A DNA stretch of 19,935 nt. It comes from Chlorobiota bacterium (GTDB lineage: Bacteria > Bacteroidota > Ignavibacteria > Ignavibacteriales > Ignavibacteriaceae). The notes beneath the pieces are model-generated. The model made no database searches. It worked only from the letters and a program-made list of their open reading frames with translations, and was not told where the DNA came from. The stretch lies in the NCBI GenBank assembly GCA_008363265.1, contig RHKR01000005.1:1-19935 (forward strand), read 5' to 3'. Each line of letters begins with the position of its first letter. The first letter of the stretch is position 1. Below are positions 1 through 8,318 of this stretch, in pieces. Made by a program: the position numbers and the translations under genes.

Positions 1-1
1 G

Positions 2-2296
2 GGCTGTTCAACCGGGGAGGAGGTTTACAGTCTTGCGATACTTCTCACAGAATATTTGAGGACAGAAGGAGTCGATTGTGAGGTAAAGATATTCGCGACA
101 GATATCGACAGGCATTCACTCGACCAGGCATCCGCGGGTGTGTATCCCGAGAGTATAATCGCCGATCTTGATCCATATCTTCTCTCAAGATATTTTACGA
201 AACAGGAGAACGGATATCAGATCAATGACAGTATCCGTCAGATGGTGGTTTTTGCGAAACACAACCTCATTAAAGACCCCCCGTTCTCGAAACTGGATAT
301 GCTGGTCTGCAGAAACCTTTTCATATATCTGAAACCCGAGGTTCAGACCAGGCTGCTGGCAATGTTTTACTATTCTCTCAGTCCTGACGGCTTTCTCTTC
401 CTCGGGAGCAGCGAGAGCATAGGTGATCTTAAAGAAGCATTTGAGAACGTTGATACCAAGTGGAAGATATTCCGCTACCGCCAGGGGTTCAATCCTCCTA
501 TCATCAAAGACTTAACGACCACTCCCAAGAAGTATGAGACCGAAGTGCCGCTGGTGATGCCGGTACAGCACCACGGTCTCCGTCTTGAGCACCTCAGCAA
601 TGCGCTCCTCAGCAGCGTGCTGCCCCCCTCGGTACTGATCGATGTGAACGGGATAATTGTTCAGACGATCAACGATGTGAGTCAGTTCGTTCAGATACAG
701 CCGGGTTGGTTCTCCAACAGATTGCTCGACAATCTACCGCGGGAAATGTCACTGCTTCTCAGCGCCCAGTTAAGGCGGCTAAAGAAGGATAAAAACGACG
801 TTCTGACTGAGGAGATTTCGGGTCTTAGATCACTTGGAGAGAAATCACTTCTGCTGGAAACCAGGAAGATCGAGACGGAAAAAACCTTTTTCTACCTTGT
901 CTCATTCAAACTGAAAGAGACCCCGAAAGGAATTAAACGGTCGAAATCAGTTGATCTCGATCTGGAGTATGGCGACCGCCTGAACGAGTTACAGAAGGAA
1001 CTGCAATCGACCAAGGAGAGTCTTCAGGCCACGGTTGAGGAACTCGAAACATCCAATGAAGAGCTTCAGAGCAGTAACGAGGAACTGATCGCGAGCAATG
1101 AGGAGCTTCAGAGCACGAATGAGGAGCTTCAGTCAGTAAATGAGGAGCTTTTCACAGTTAATTCAGAATTCCAGATCAAGCTCGACGAGCTGACGAGATT
1201 GAATACTGATATTAACAATCTTCTTTTGAACACCCAGATCGGAGCATTGTATCTTGACAGGAATCTCTGTATACGGAGGCTGACACCTGTTGTGAGCAAA
1301 CTGACAAACATCATCCCTTCCGATATCGGGAGGCCGATCACACATATCTCTGCATCCAGGTCTTATCCCGAAATGCTCAGTGACATTGAGAAGGTGGTGG
1401 AGACACTTCAGATGTTTGACAGGGAAGTGGTTTTCCCTGAAGGTGTGACGTATCTTGTCAGTATCAGACCTTACCGGACAGAGAACAATGTAGTTGAGGG
1501 GATCATTCTGACCTTTGTGGAAATAACCAAGCTCAACAGGGAGAGGGCAAGGGCAGACGAGTTGAACCGGTATCTGAGCACCGCTCTCGAGGTCGGGAAC
1601 ATGGCCTGGTGGAGATGGGATCTGGTGAAGGATGAAGTCTTCATGGACGACAGAAAAGCCACAATGCTGGGTTATACAAAGGCGGAATTTCCATCGAATG
1701 TTTATGAGATATGCAAACTTATACATCCGGATGATTACGAGGTCACAATGCAGAAGATGCGTGATCATCTGACAGGCCTCACCCCTCACTGGGACTGCAC
1801 TTACCGGATCAGGAGAAAAGACGGTTCATACGCGTGGTATTACGATCACGGAGTGATCACCGAACGCAACGGGGATAAACCCCTCGCCCTTGTTGGCACG
1901 GTGATCGATGTGAGCCTTTTGAAAGAGATGGAGTTGAAAATGCTCGATAATCAGGCTGTTTTTGATCAGATGTTCTCGGGAACGGGGAATTCCCGTTTCC
2001 TGGTCAACAGATTCGGCAGGGTGCTTTTCGCAAATGATGCCGGGATTCTCCTTTCATCACATGAAACCGGGAAGGATGATGGTGAGATATCAAAGATCGA
2101 TGGTTTTGAACTGCTGGTCAATGATACCGGTGAAACCTTAAATCCCTTCAGGGAGGTTTCGACCTCTCATCAGGCGATCACCGGGGTTTCATGCAGATTG
2201 AAAGGCGGTGATCCGGAAAAAATTTATTCATTGTACGCGGTTCCTCTTTTTGACGGAAACAGGGAATTCGACGGTCTATTCATGGTTCTAAATTAG
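2..2296 (+). CDS. CheR-type methyltransferase / coiled-coil / multi-PAS signalling protein (5' truncated)
   Basis: The frame is open to the left edge, so the start lies outside the window; 764 residues are visible. Residues 1-7 read GCSTGEE, the SAM-binding motif I of CheR chemotaxis glutamate methyltransferases. FATDID near 31-36 and LVCRNLFIYL near 101-110 are further CheR landmarks. After the CheR part (to about 160) come a PAS-like segment (about 185-300), a coiled coil of SNEELQS heptads (about 325-405), PAS domains at about 405-510 and 525-640 (the second PAS_3-like, with RRKDGSYAWY), and a weaker PAS-like end. There is no kinase domain. Proteins of this architecture usually carry CheB just upstream of CheR, which would be outside the window. 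They are thought to be sensory or scaffold proteins rather than ordinary receptor methylases. A PAS histidine kinase follows after 12 nt in the same frame, suggesting a functional pair. The family call is secure; the substrate is unknown. Confidence 0.9.
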   Translation, partial: GCSTGEEVYSLAILLTEYLRTEGVDCEVKIFATDIDRHSLDQASAGVYPESIIADLDPYLLSRYFTKQENGYQINDSIRQMVVFAKHNLIKDPPFSKLDMLVCRNLFIYLKPEVQTRLLAMFYYSLSPDGFLFLGSSESIGDLKEAFENVDTKWKIFRYRQGFNPPIIKDLTTTPKKYETEVPLVMPVQHHGLRLEHLSNALLSSVLPPSVLIDVNGIIVQTINDVSQFVQIQPGWFSNRLLDNLPREMSLLLSAQLRRLKKDKNDVLTEEISGLRSLGEKSLLLETRKIETEKTFFYLVSFKLKETPKGIKRSKSVDLDLEYGDRLNELQKELQSTKESLQATVEELETSNEELQSSNEELIASNEELQSTNEELQSVNEELFTVNSEFQIKLDELTRLNTDINNLLLNTQIGALYLDRNLCIRRLTPVVSKLTNIIPSDIGRPITHISASRSYPEMLSDIEKVVETLQMFDREVVFPEGVTYLVSIRPYRTENNVVEGIILTFVEITKLNRERARADELNRYLSTALEVGNMAWWRWDLVKDEVFMDDRKATMLGYTKAEFPSNVYEICKLIHPDDYEVTMQKMRDHLTGLTPHWDCTYRIRRKDGSYAWYYDHGVITERNGDKPLALVGTVIDVSLLKEMELKMLDNQAVFDQMFSGTGNSRFLVNRFGRVLFANDAGILLSSHETGKDDGEISKIDGFELLVNDTGETLNPFREVSTSHQAITGVSCRLKGGDPEKIYSLYAVPLFDGNREFDGLFMVLN
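1052..1156 (+). repeat. five in-frame 21-bp repeats encoding SNEELQS-type heptads
   Basis: Five consecutive 21-nt units (starting at 1052, 1073, 1094, 1115 and 1136) encode SNEELQS, SNEELIA, SNEELQS, TNEELQS and VNEELFT. They form the linker coiled coil between the CheR and PAS parts. Such heptads are a known feature of CheB/CheR-PAS fusion proteins. The nucleotide copies are imperfect, so this looks like maintained protein sequence rather than a recent expansion. Confidence 0.85.
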
Positions 2297-2308
2297 TGTT
2301 ACTTCGAT

Positions 2309-3940
2309 ATGGATATGCGCGACAACATTAAAGAGAAGATCGAACAGGCGATTTACGAGTATAAGAACGGGAACGACCTGTCGCATAAATCGACGGCCGA
2401 ACTTCTCGAAAGTATAAATATTTATCATCAGGAACTCGAATATCAGAATGAAGAGTTGCAGAGAACAATAATGCAGCTTGAAGAATCGGAAACAAAGTAT
2501 CTTGATCTATTCGAAAATGCCCCTGTGGCATACGTGATATTCGATTACAATCTCAGGATCAAGGAGGCCAACGCGGGCTTTTGCGATCTCTTCAGAGTCT
2601 CAAAGGCTGAAGTAAAGAAGAAGCAGATCTCCGATTATGTTATCCCCCAGGATCAGGATGACCTGTACTTCTTCTTAAGAGACCTTACACAACGCGGCAT
2701 TAGCGGTGAAAAGAAGATACGTGCTTACAACGGTCTTGACCATCTCAACATTCTTTTGCGGGCTTCCACCGAACAGAAAGATGGTGAATATCTTATAAAA
2801 TGCGCGGTTATCGATAAAACGAAAGAAACGCGGTTTCTGGAGGAACTGAGTCTGAGAGAAGACCGTTTTGAACAGGTAACCTCCCTCTCGCGGGATATGA
2901 TCTGGGAGACCGATCCGGAGGGTCTGATAACCTACGCCAACTGTGTGTTCCTAGAAGATACGGGGTACACAGCGGATGAGTTGACCGGTAAGATCAACAT
3001 TGCCGGTCTGCTGGTTGAGGAGGATAAAGATGAGATATTCAATAAACTCCGGCTCCGGTACAAGGAAATCGGGGGCAAGCGGAGCATTCAGCACAGGCTC
3101 GGAAGCAGATCAGGCAAGATCATCTGGGTTCAGACTGAATATCTTCCAATGATCTCATCTGCCGGCCAGCTAACAGGTTTCAGAGGCATTTCCCGCGACA
3201 TCACAGAGACGAAAATTAAGATACATGATCTTATGCTTTCCGAGGAGGCCGCGAATGAGATGACAAAGATGAAAAATCATTTCCTCTCGAGCATGAGCCA
3301 TGAGATCCGCAACCCGCTGGTGGCGATAATCGGCACTTCGGAAATGCTGATAGAGATGCTGGAAGGAGATGGTGAGAAAACCGCACTTGTTAAAAGGATA
3401 TTCAAAAGTTCGATGAGACTTCGTGACACTGTTTCAATGATCCTTAATCTGAACAGGTTTGAAGAGGTTTACACGAGCAACAAATCACAGATAGTTGATC
3501 TGAAAGAATTGCTGCAGGAGATCACGGAAATTTTTACCCCTTTCGCGCTGAGAAAAGGGATAAGACTCTCATTCAGGAGCGAAGACACCCCCTTTATCAT
3601 TCAGACCAGTGAAGTTGTTATCCTGAGTGTGATAAACAACCTCGTTAACAATGCCATCAAGTACACGGAAAAGGGGGAAGTGGAGGTGGTACTCCGCAAT
3701 GAGGACGGCGCGATCTTGATCGATGTGAGCGACACGGGGGTTGGAATTGCCGACTCGGAGCAGGGATCGATCTGGAACGAGTTCCGTCAGGAAAATGAGA
3801 CCTACTCACTGAATCACGAGGGCTCCGGTTTCGGGCTCTCCCTGGTTAAAAAATACGTGGAACTGATGGGTGCCACCATCACACTTACAAGCTCAAAAGG
3901 GAAAGGATCAAGGTTCACGCTGAGTATACCCCGCCGCTAA
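2309..3940 (+). CDS. PAS-PAS sensor histidine kinase (no receiver)
   Basis: A 543-residue soluble sensor kinase with no membrane segment or signal peptide visible. The N-terminus has the HQELEYQNEEL linker helix (about 40-50) that commonly opens PAS kinases of this type. PAS 1 lies at about 62-175 (LFENAPVAYVIFD) and PAS 2 at about 185-303 (MIWETDPEGLITYAN, then FRGISRDITE). HisKA follows, with the phospho-acceptor His331 in MSHEIRNPL. HATPase_c has an N box NNLVNNAIKYT (443-453), G1 DTGVGI (475-480) and G2 GSGFGLSLVKKY (505-516). It should autophosphorylate His331, but no partner response regulator sits beside it. The start is ATG at 2309 (a second ATG is at 2315); no clear ribosome site precedes either. 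The frame is the same as the upstream gene and is separated from it by a single TAG. Confidence 0.93.
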   Translation: MDMRDNIKEKIEQAIYEYKNGNDLSHKSTAELLESINIYHQELEYQNEELQRTIMQLEESETKYLDLFENAPVAYVIFDYNLRIKEANAGFCDLFRVSKAEVKKKQISDYVIPQDQDDLYFFLRDLTQRGISGEKKIRAYNGLDHLNILLRASTEQKDGEYLIKCAVIDKTKETRFLEELSLREDRFEQVTSLSRDMIWETDPEGLITYANCVFLEDTGYTADELTGKINIAGLLVEEDKDEIFNKLRLRYKEIGGKRSIQHRLGSRSGKIIWVQTEYLPMISSAGQLTGFRGISRDITETKIKIHDLMLSEEAANEMTKMKNHFLSSMSHEIRNPLVAIIGTSEMLIEMLEGDGEKTALVKRIFKSSMRLRDTVSMILNLNRFEEVYTSNKSQIVDLKELLQEITEIFTPFALRKGIRLSFRSEDTPFIIQTSEVVILSVINNLVNNAIKYTEKGEVEVVLRNEDGAILIDVSDTGVGIADSEQGSIWNEFRQENETYSLNHEGSGFGLSLVKKYVELMGATITLTSSKGKGSRFTLSIPRR

Positions 3941-3963
3941 AACACGGTTGTTTTTCTCTTTGG

Positions 3964-3995
3964 TTTGATTAGTAAATGAAAAACCTGTAAATTTA
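3964..3995 (+). promoter_or_regulatory. candidate Bacteroidota-type promoter upstream of fabF
   Basis: TTTG at 3964-3967, then exactly 20 nt, then TAAATTTA at 3988-3995. This matches the Bacteroidota sigma consensus (TTTG, 19-21 nt, TAnnTTTG) at every fixed position except the last base. A start site near 4000 would give a leader of about 85 nt before the fabF ATG. It is a pattern match only. Confidence 0.5.
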
Positions 3996-4068
3996 CAAGT
4001 TAGTGTTTTTCAATATTTTACGGTCAGCAATTTTTTGTCTGACTGCAACAGTTCTGTAAGAATTTACA
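3986..4068. promoter_or_regulatory. pair of TGTAA-TTACA palindromes in the fabF leader (candidate operators)
   Basis: TGTAAATTTACA at 3986-3997 is a perfect 12-bp palindrome that overlaps the candidate -7 element. A second copy, TGTAAGAATTTACA at 4055-4068, has the same arms with a 4-nt instead of a 2-nt spacer and lies 18 nt before the start codon. Two matching dyads around a promoter suggest a dimeric repressor of the fatty-acid operon. No regulator can be named. Confidence 0.35.
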
Positions 4069-4085
4069 ACAAACCAAGAGAAAAG

Positions 4086-5339
4086 ATGAGCAAAAGAAGA
4101 GTAGTAGTTACCGGTATGGCAGCCCTTACTCCGATCGGACTTAATGTAGAGGATTTTTGGCAGGGAATGATGGAAGGCAAGAGCGGAGCCGCTCCCATTA
4201 CAAAGTTTGACACTTCCCGTGTGGCCACCAAATTCGCCTGCGAACTTAAAGGATACGATCCGTTAAATTACCTCGACCGGAAATCGGCCCGGAGGATGGA
4301 CCTCTTTGCGCAGTACGCGATGTCGGTAGCCAAGGATGTGCTGGCCGACGCGGGGATCGATCCTTCACAGATGTCGGCGGATGACAAAGACGACACGGGA
4401 GTAATGATAGGATCGGGAATCGGCGGCATGAACGTTTTCCAGGAGCAGGCTCTCACGCTCGCCAACCACGGCCCCAACCGGGTTTCTCCATTCTTTATCC
4501 CGATGCTCATTCCTGACATTGCCTCAGGGCAGGTTTCAATTGAATACGGATTCCGCGGTCCAAACTACTGCGCGGTTTCAGCTTGCGCCACTTCAAACCA
4601 TAACTTTATCGACTCGTTCATGCTGATCAAGGAAGGCCAGGCGGAGATGATGATCGTCGGCGGTACCGAGGGTCCGATCTGCGAACTCGGAGTTGCAGGC
4701 TTCAATTCAGCCCAGGCCCTTTCGAAGAGAAACGACTCCCCGGAGACCGCCAGCAGGCCATTCGACAAAACAAGGGACGGTTTCGTTATGGGTGAAGGCG
4801 CCGGAGCACTTGTTCTTGAGGAACTCGGCCACGCCGTGAGGAGAGGCGCGAAGATATACGCCGAGGTGGTTGGTTACGGTCTCACCGGCGACGCACATCA
4901 CATTACAGCTCCTGATCCTGAAGGCAGGGGAGCAAGGCTTGCAATGCACCGCGCGCTGAAATACGCTGGACTTGACCCCTCGGTTATCGACTACATCAAC
5001 ATGCACGGCACATCAACAGAGCTTGGTGACATCGCGGAGACACAGTCGATCAAAGCGGTTTTCGGAGAGCAGGCTTACAAGATGAACGTCTCGTCAACCA
5101 AGAGCATGACAGGGCACCTCCTCGGTGCGGCAGGTGCCGTTGAAGCGATCGCAACAATTCTATCGATAAACAAGGGATATGTTCCCCCCACCATCAACTT
5201 CGAACATCCCGATCCCGACTGCGATCTTAACTATACATTCAACACACCGCAGAAAAAGGATGTCGTCTATGCAATGAGCAACGCTTTCGGTTTCGGCGGA
5301 CACAACACATCAATCATTTTTAAGAGATACGAAGAATAA
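4086..5339 (+). CDS. fabF: beta-ketoacyl-[acyl-carrier-protein] synthase II
   Basis: Condenses acyl-ACP with malonyl-ACP in the elongation cycle of type II fatty-acid synthesis in the cytoplasm. From ATG 4086 it is 417 residues, normal for FabF. The thiolase-fold catalytic triad is intact: Cys167 in SACATSNHN, His308 in NMHGTSTELGD and His344 in MTGHLLGAAGA. The conserved Lys339 and the C-terminal FGFGGHN glycine loop (401-407) are also present. The frame is open upstream to a TTG at 4035, but those 17 extra residues precede the canonical MSKRRVVVTG start and were rejected. The acpP gene that often precedes fabF is absent. It is first in a probable four-gene operon; the next gene starts 16 nt downstream. 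Confidence 0.96.
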   Translation: MSKRRVVVTGMAALTPIGLNVEDFWQGMMEGKSGAAPITKFDTSRVATKFACELKGYDPLNYLDRKSARRMDLFAQYAMSVAKDVLADAGIDPSQMSADDKDDTGVMIGSGIGGMNVFQEQALTLANHGPNRVSPFFIPMLIPDIASGQVSIEYGFRGPNYCAVSACATSNHNFIDSFMLIKEGQAEMMIVGGTEGPICELGVAGFNSAQALSKRNDSPETASRPFDKTRDGFVMGEGAGALVLEELGHAVRRGAKIYAEVVGYGLTGDAHHITAPDPEGRGARLAMHRALKYAGLDPSVIDYINMHGTSTELGDIAETQSIKAVFGEQAYKMNVSSTKSMTGHLLGAAGAVEAIATILSINKGYVPPTINFEHPDPDCDLNYTFNTPQKKDVVYAMSNAFGFGGHNTSIIFKRYEE

Positions 5340-5355
5340 ACAAACAGAGGTTACC

Positions 5356-6768
5356 ATGAAGAAGATACTAACACTGCTGGCTTTTGTTTCGGTTTTCGCT
5401 GTCGCGGGTTACTCCCAGGGCGAAGTCTGGAACTTTACAAAAACCATTCATTTCCCGGAGAGTGACACCGCATTCGTAAGACCTTATCTTATGACGATGG
5501 ATTCAGCCGGAGTAGTTTACGTGGCATCATCAAAAGCCACCACCACCAAAGCTCACAACGCTATCTACTATCTGATGCCCGGCGACACCGTAATGAGGAA
5601 ATTGATCGATTTCGACCTTAACGGTGATTCCGATACACTTACCGGAAATATCGGCGCCATCAGAGGTATCACGGCTTTGAACAGGGACCTTCTGATAAAC
5701 GCGAGCATTCCATATCCAAGAACCGCGCCCAATACAGTGGCTTCGCAGTACTACTATAAGAACGCCGATACAAACCAGGTTGAAAAGTTCGGTTTCAACA
5801 TAAACGGTGCCGGTTATGGAACCTACATTCATGGTGCTGCAATTACCAAAGACACCATCCTTTTCTCATTCTCAACATTCAACACCACCATCCGTTTCTA
5901 CAACTTCAAGTACGGCCTTACTACTCCGGCAAGAGGTTCATGGATCTCAATGGCCACATTTCCGATCGTTCCGGGCGGGCCCCACTTCAACGGTCTTGAT
6001 GTTGTAAGAGATGTCGCCCTTCTGAAAGACGGTGACTACGACAACCCTGAAACTCCATGGTACACATCAAGAAACTCGAAGTCAGCCACTGAAGTTACCG
6101 GCGGTATCGCCATGTGGACAGGCGGCAGCCAGACCAATCCTGCAGCATATTCAGGCACAAAGATCACCGATCTCGCGCGCGATCTCGATTTCACCAGCAC
6201 CATTCCTTACGGAATCGATCTTGACTCACAGGGCCGCCTTTGGGTAGCCGGCACAGACACTACCAGAAGATGGGTGAAAGCCTACAACGTGATCGTGAAC
6301 TTCGCCGATCCTGTGTTCGAACTCCCGGGTCAGTTCAGCATGTCGAACCCTGACCCTAACGGTGCCCCGATGACCAGCCCGAGTGATGTTGTTCTTTCAA
6401 AAGACGCAAGGACAGCATTTGTTTCAGATGCCGGTACCCGTGCGATCTACAAGTTCGAGTTCTTCGATCCTACAAGTGTTGAAGACGGTGTTGTTTCCAA
6501 CCCCGCGAACTTCTCGCTCGATCAGAATTATCCGAATCCGTTCAACCCTTCAACCTTCATCAAGTTCAATCTTTCTGAAGCAGGCAACGCAAGACTTTTC
6601 GTTACCGACATGATGGGACAGCAGGTTGCCGAGATATTCAACGGTTACAAACCTGCCGGACAGCACTCGATCGTTTACAACGGCGCTGGCCTTACAAGCG
6701 GAATCTACTTCTACACCCTTGAGACCGCTGCGGGCAGACTGACCAAAAAAATGATGTTAATGAAGTAA
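5356..6768 (+). CDS. secreted beta-rich protein with T9SS type A C-terminal sorting domain
   Basis: 470 residues. The N-terminus is a Sec signal peptide (MKKILTLLAFVSVFAVAGYS, cleavage near 20-22). Residues about 385-470 are a type A type IX secretion sorting domain: NYPNPFNPST (391-400), then a beta sandwich with FVTDMMGQQV, the phrase SGIYFYTLE (448-456) and a terminal KKMMLMK. The protein should cross the outer membrane by T9SS and be anchored or released at the surface. The middle (about 30-370) is beta-rich with repeated phrases such as GIDLDSQGRLWVAGTD and SDVVLSKDARTAFVSDAG that look like beta-propeller blades (NHL or SMP-30-like). No enzymatic residues are recognisable. AGAGG at 5346-5350 precedes the ATG. 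It sits between fabF and malQ, 16 and 18 nt away, an unexpected place for a cell-surface protein. Confidence 0.88.
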   Translation: MKKILTLLAFVSVFAVAGYSQGEVWNFTKTIHFPESDTAFVRPYLMTMDSAGVVYVASSKATTTKAHNAIYYLMPGDTVMRKLIDFDLNGDSDTLTGNIGAIRGITALNRDLLINASIPYPRTAPNTVASQYYYKNADTNQVEKFGFNINGAGYGTYIHGAAITKDTILFSFSTFNTTIRFYNFKYGLTTPARGSWISMATFPIVPGGPHFNGLDVVRDVALLKDGDYDNPETPWYTSRNSKSATEVTGGIAMWTGGSQTNPAAYSGTKITDLARDLDFTSTIPYGIDLDSQGRLWVAGTDTTRRWVKAYNVIVNFADPVFELPGQFSMSNPDPNGAPMTSPSDVVLSKDARTAFVSDAGTRAIYKFEFFDPTSVEDGVVSNPANFSLDQNYPNPFNPSTFIKFNLSEAGNARLFVTDMMGQQVAEIFNGYKPAGQHSIVYNGAGLTSGIYFYTLETAAGRLTKKMMLMK

Positions 6769-6786
6769 GAAAACGAGAGAACTACA

Positions 6787-8301
6787 ATGGAGTTAAACAG
6801 AGCAGCGGGTATACTTCTCCACCCGACATCATTACCGGGGAAGTACGGAATTGGTGACCTCGGTCCCGAGGCATTCAATTTTATCGATTTTCTTACTGCC
6901 GCGGGGCAGACCCTGTGGCAGGTGTTCCCGCTTGGGCCCACGGGATATGGTGACTCACCCTACCAGTGTTTTTCGGCCTTCGCGGGGAACCCGCTGCTCC
7001 TCTCTCCTGACGTGCTGGTTCAGGAGGGATTCCTCTCTCCTGAAGATGTGGCCGTAGTACCTGATTTCAATCCTGATCTCGTCGATTACGGTTGGGTGAT
7101 CGGGTACAAGACCGGTCTCCTGAAGAAAGCGTTCGAAGGATTCAAAGCAAATGATTCGAAACAGGTCAAAACGGCATTCAACAAATTCTGCAAAACCCAC
7201 GCGGCCTGGCTTGATGACTTTTCACTTTTCATGGCAGCGAAGGAGCATCACGGTGGTGCATTGTGGACCACCTGGGAGCACTCGATCGCTGTAAGGGAAC
7301 CGAAAGAATTGCCGAAATGGAGAAAGAAACTCGCCGAAGGGATCGAATACCAGAAGTTCCTTCAATTCTGTTTCTTCGACCAGTGGATGAAGGTGAAGGA
7401 ATATGCCAACAAGAACGGGATCACCGTAATCGGTGACCTTCCGATCTTTGTGGCTTACGACAGTGCCGATGTATGGGCCAACAAGGAGCTATTCACGGTT
7501 GACGGTGATGGTAAACTGATCTGGGTAGCCGGTGTGCCGCCTGATTATTTCAGTCCTACCGGTCAACTTTGGGGAAATCCCCTCTACCGTTGGGATGAGA
7601 TGGAGAAGGATGATTTCGCCTGGTGGCGCAACCGCATCTCTTCACTGCTTAAAATTGTGGACATTGCCCGTATCGACCATTTCCGCGGTTTTGAAGCATA
7701 TTGGAGAATACCGGGTGATGCACCCACTGCCCAAACCGGGAAGTGGATCAAGGCACCCGGAATGAAGTTCTTCAAAACCGTAAAAAAATATCTCGGTGAT
7801 GTACCTATCATAGCCGAAGACCTTGGGGTTATCACCCCGCCCGTGGAAAAACTGAGGGACACCTTCAATTTTCCCGGAATCAAGATCATGCAGTTTGCTT
7901 TTGGCACTGGGATGGAAGCCAAGTTCCTCCCGCACAACTACATAAAGAATTGCGTGGTTCACACAGGTTCACACGACAACGACACCACGCGCGGGTACTT
8001 CGACTCTGTTAAAGACCAGAAAAACGACATCTACGAGTTCGCGCAGAACTATCTGAACTGCTACCAGCACGACAAGCTGGTTTCAGCTGCCATCAAGGCC
8101 GCCTATGCTTCTGTTGCCGACACCGTGGTGATCCCAATGCAGGATATCCTGAACCTTGGTACCGAAGCAAGGATGAACTTTCCCGGCAGGCTCGGTGGCA
8201 ACTGGGGCTGGAGGGCGAGAAAAGAACACTTCAAGAGTGACCTTGCCGCCTATTACAACTATATGTCAAAGATATTCGAGCGGCCCAAACCCGCCCTTTA
8301 A
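6787..8301 (+). CDS. malQ: 4-alpha-glucanotransferase (amylomaltase), GH77
   Basis: Transfers alpha-1,4-glucan segments between maltodextrins, releasing glucose; works in cytoplasmic glycogen and maltodextrin metabolism. At 504 residues it is the short amylomaltase type, without the N-terminal extensions of plant DPE2. GH77 landmarks are in order: GILLHPTSLPGKYGIGDLG (8-26), the nucleophile Asp297 in RIDHFRGF, the acid/base Glu344 in IIAEDLG, and the transition-state Asp397 in GSHDND. The C-terminal end has NFPGRLGGNWGWR (464-476). The start is ATG 6787, 18 nt after the T9SS gene; the upstream site is weak. No other glycogen genes are adjacent, and its operon partners are fabF and a TerB-like gene. 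Confidence 0.96.
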   Translation: MELNRAAGILLHPTSLPGKYGIGDLGPEAFNFIDFLTAAGQTLWQVFPLGPTGYGDSPYQCFSAFAGNPLLLSPDVLVQEGFLSPEDVAVVPDFNPDLVDYGWVIGYKTGLLKKAFEGFKANDSKQVKTAFNKFCKTHAAWLDDFSLFMAAKEHHGGALWTTWEHSIAVREPKELPKWRKKLAEGIEYQKFLQFCFFDQWMKVKEYANKNGITVIGDLPIFVAYDSADVWANKELFTVDGDGKLIWVAGVPPDYFSPTGQLWGNPLYRWDEMEKDDFAWWRNRISSLLKIVDIARIDHFRGFEAYWRIPGDAPTAQTGKWIKAPGMKFFKTVKKYLGDVPIIAEDLGVITPPVEKLRDTFNFPGIKIMQFAFGTGMEAKFLPHNYIKNCVVHTGSHDNDTTRGYFDSVKDQKNDIYEFAQNYLNCYQHDKLVSAAIKAAYASVADTVVIPMQDILNLGTEARMNFPGRLGGNWGWRARKEHFKSDLAAYYNYMSKIFERPKPAL

Positions 8302-8306
8302 TCGTC

Positions 8307-8312
8307 AAGGAG
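8307..8312 (+). promoter_or_regulatory. ribosome binding site that supports a TTG start for the TerB-like gene
   Basis: AAGGAG lies 6 nt before the TTG at 8319. No ATG or GTG lies at the conserved MSLFDKIF beginning, so this site decides in favour of the TTG start. Confidence 0.7.
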
Positions 8313-8318
8313 TATTAA

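Noticed and set aside
3939..3954. AAAACA-CGGT-TGTTTT hairpin with T run after the histidine kinase
   Set aside because: Only six mostly A-T pairs; too weak to call a terminator, though it may contribute.
4023..4043. GTCAG / CTGAC inverted repeat in the fabF leader
   Set aside because: Five core pairs around an 11-nt loop; expected by chance and not matched to a riboswitch.
4035..4085. Upstream TTG start that would lengthen FabF by 17 residues
   Set aside because: The added residues precede the canonical MSKRRVVVTG start, lie over a palindrome, and have no ribosome site.
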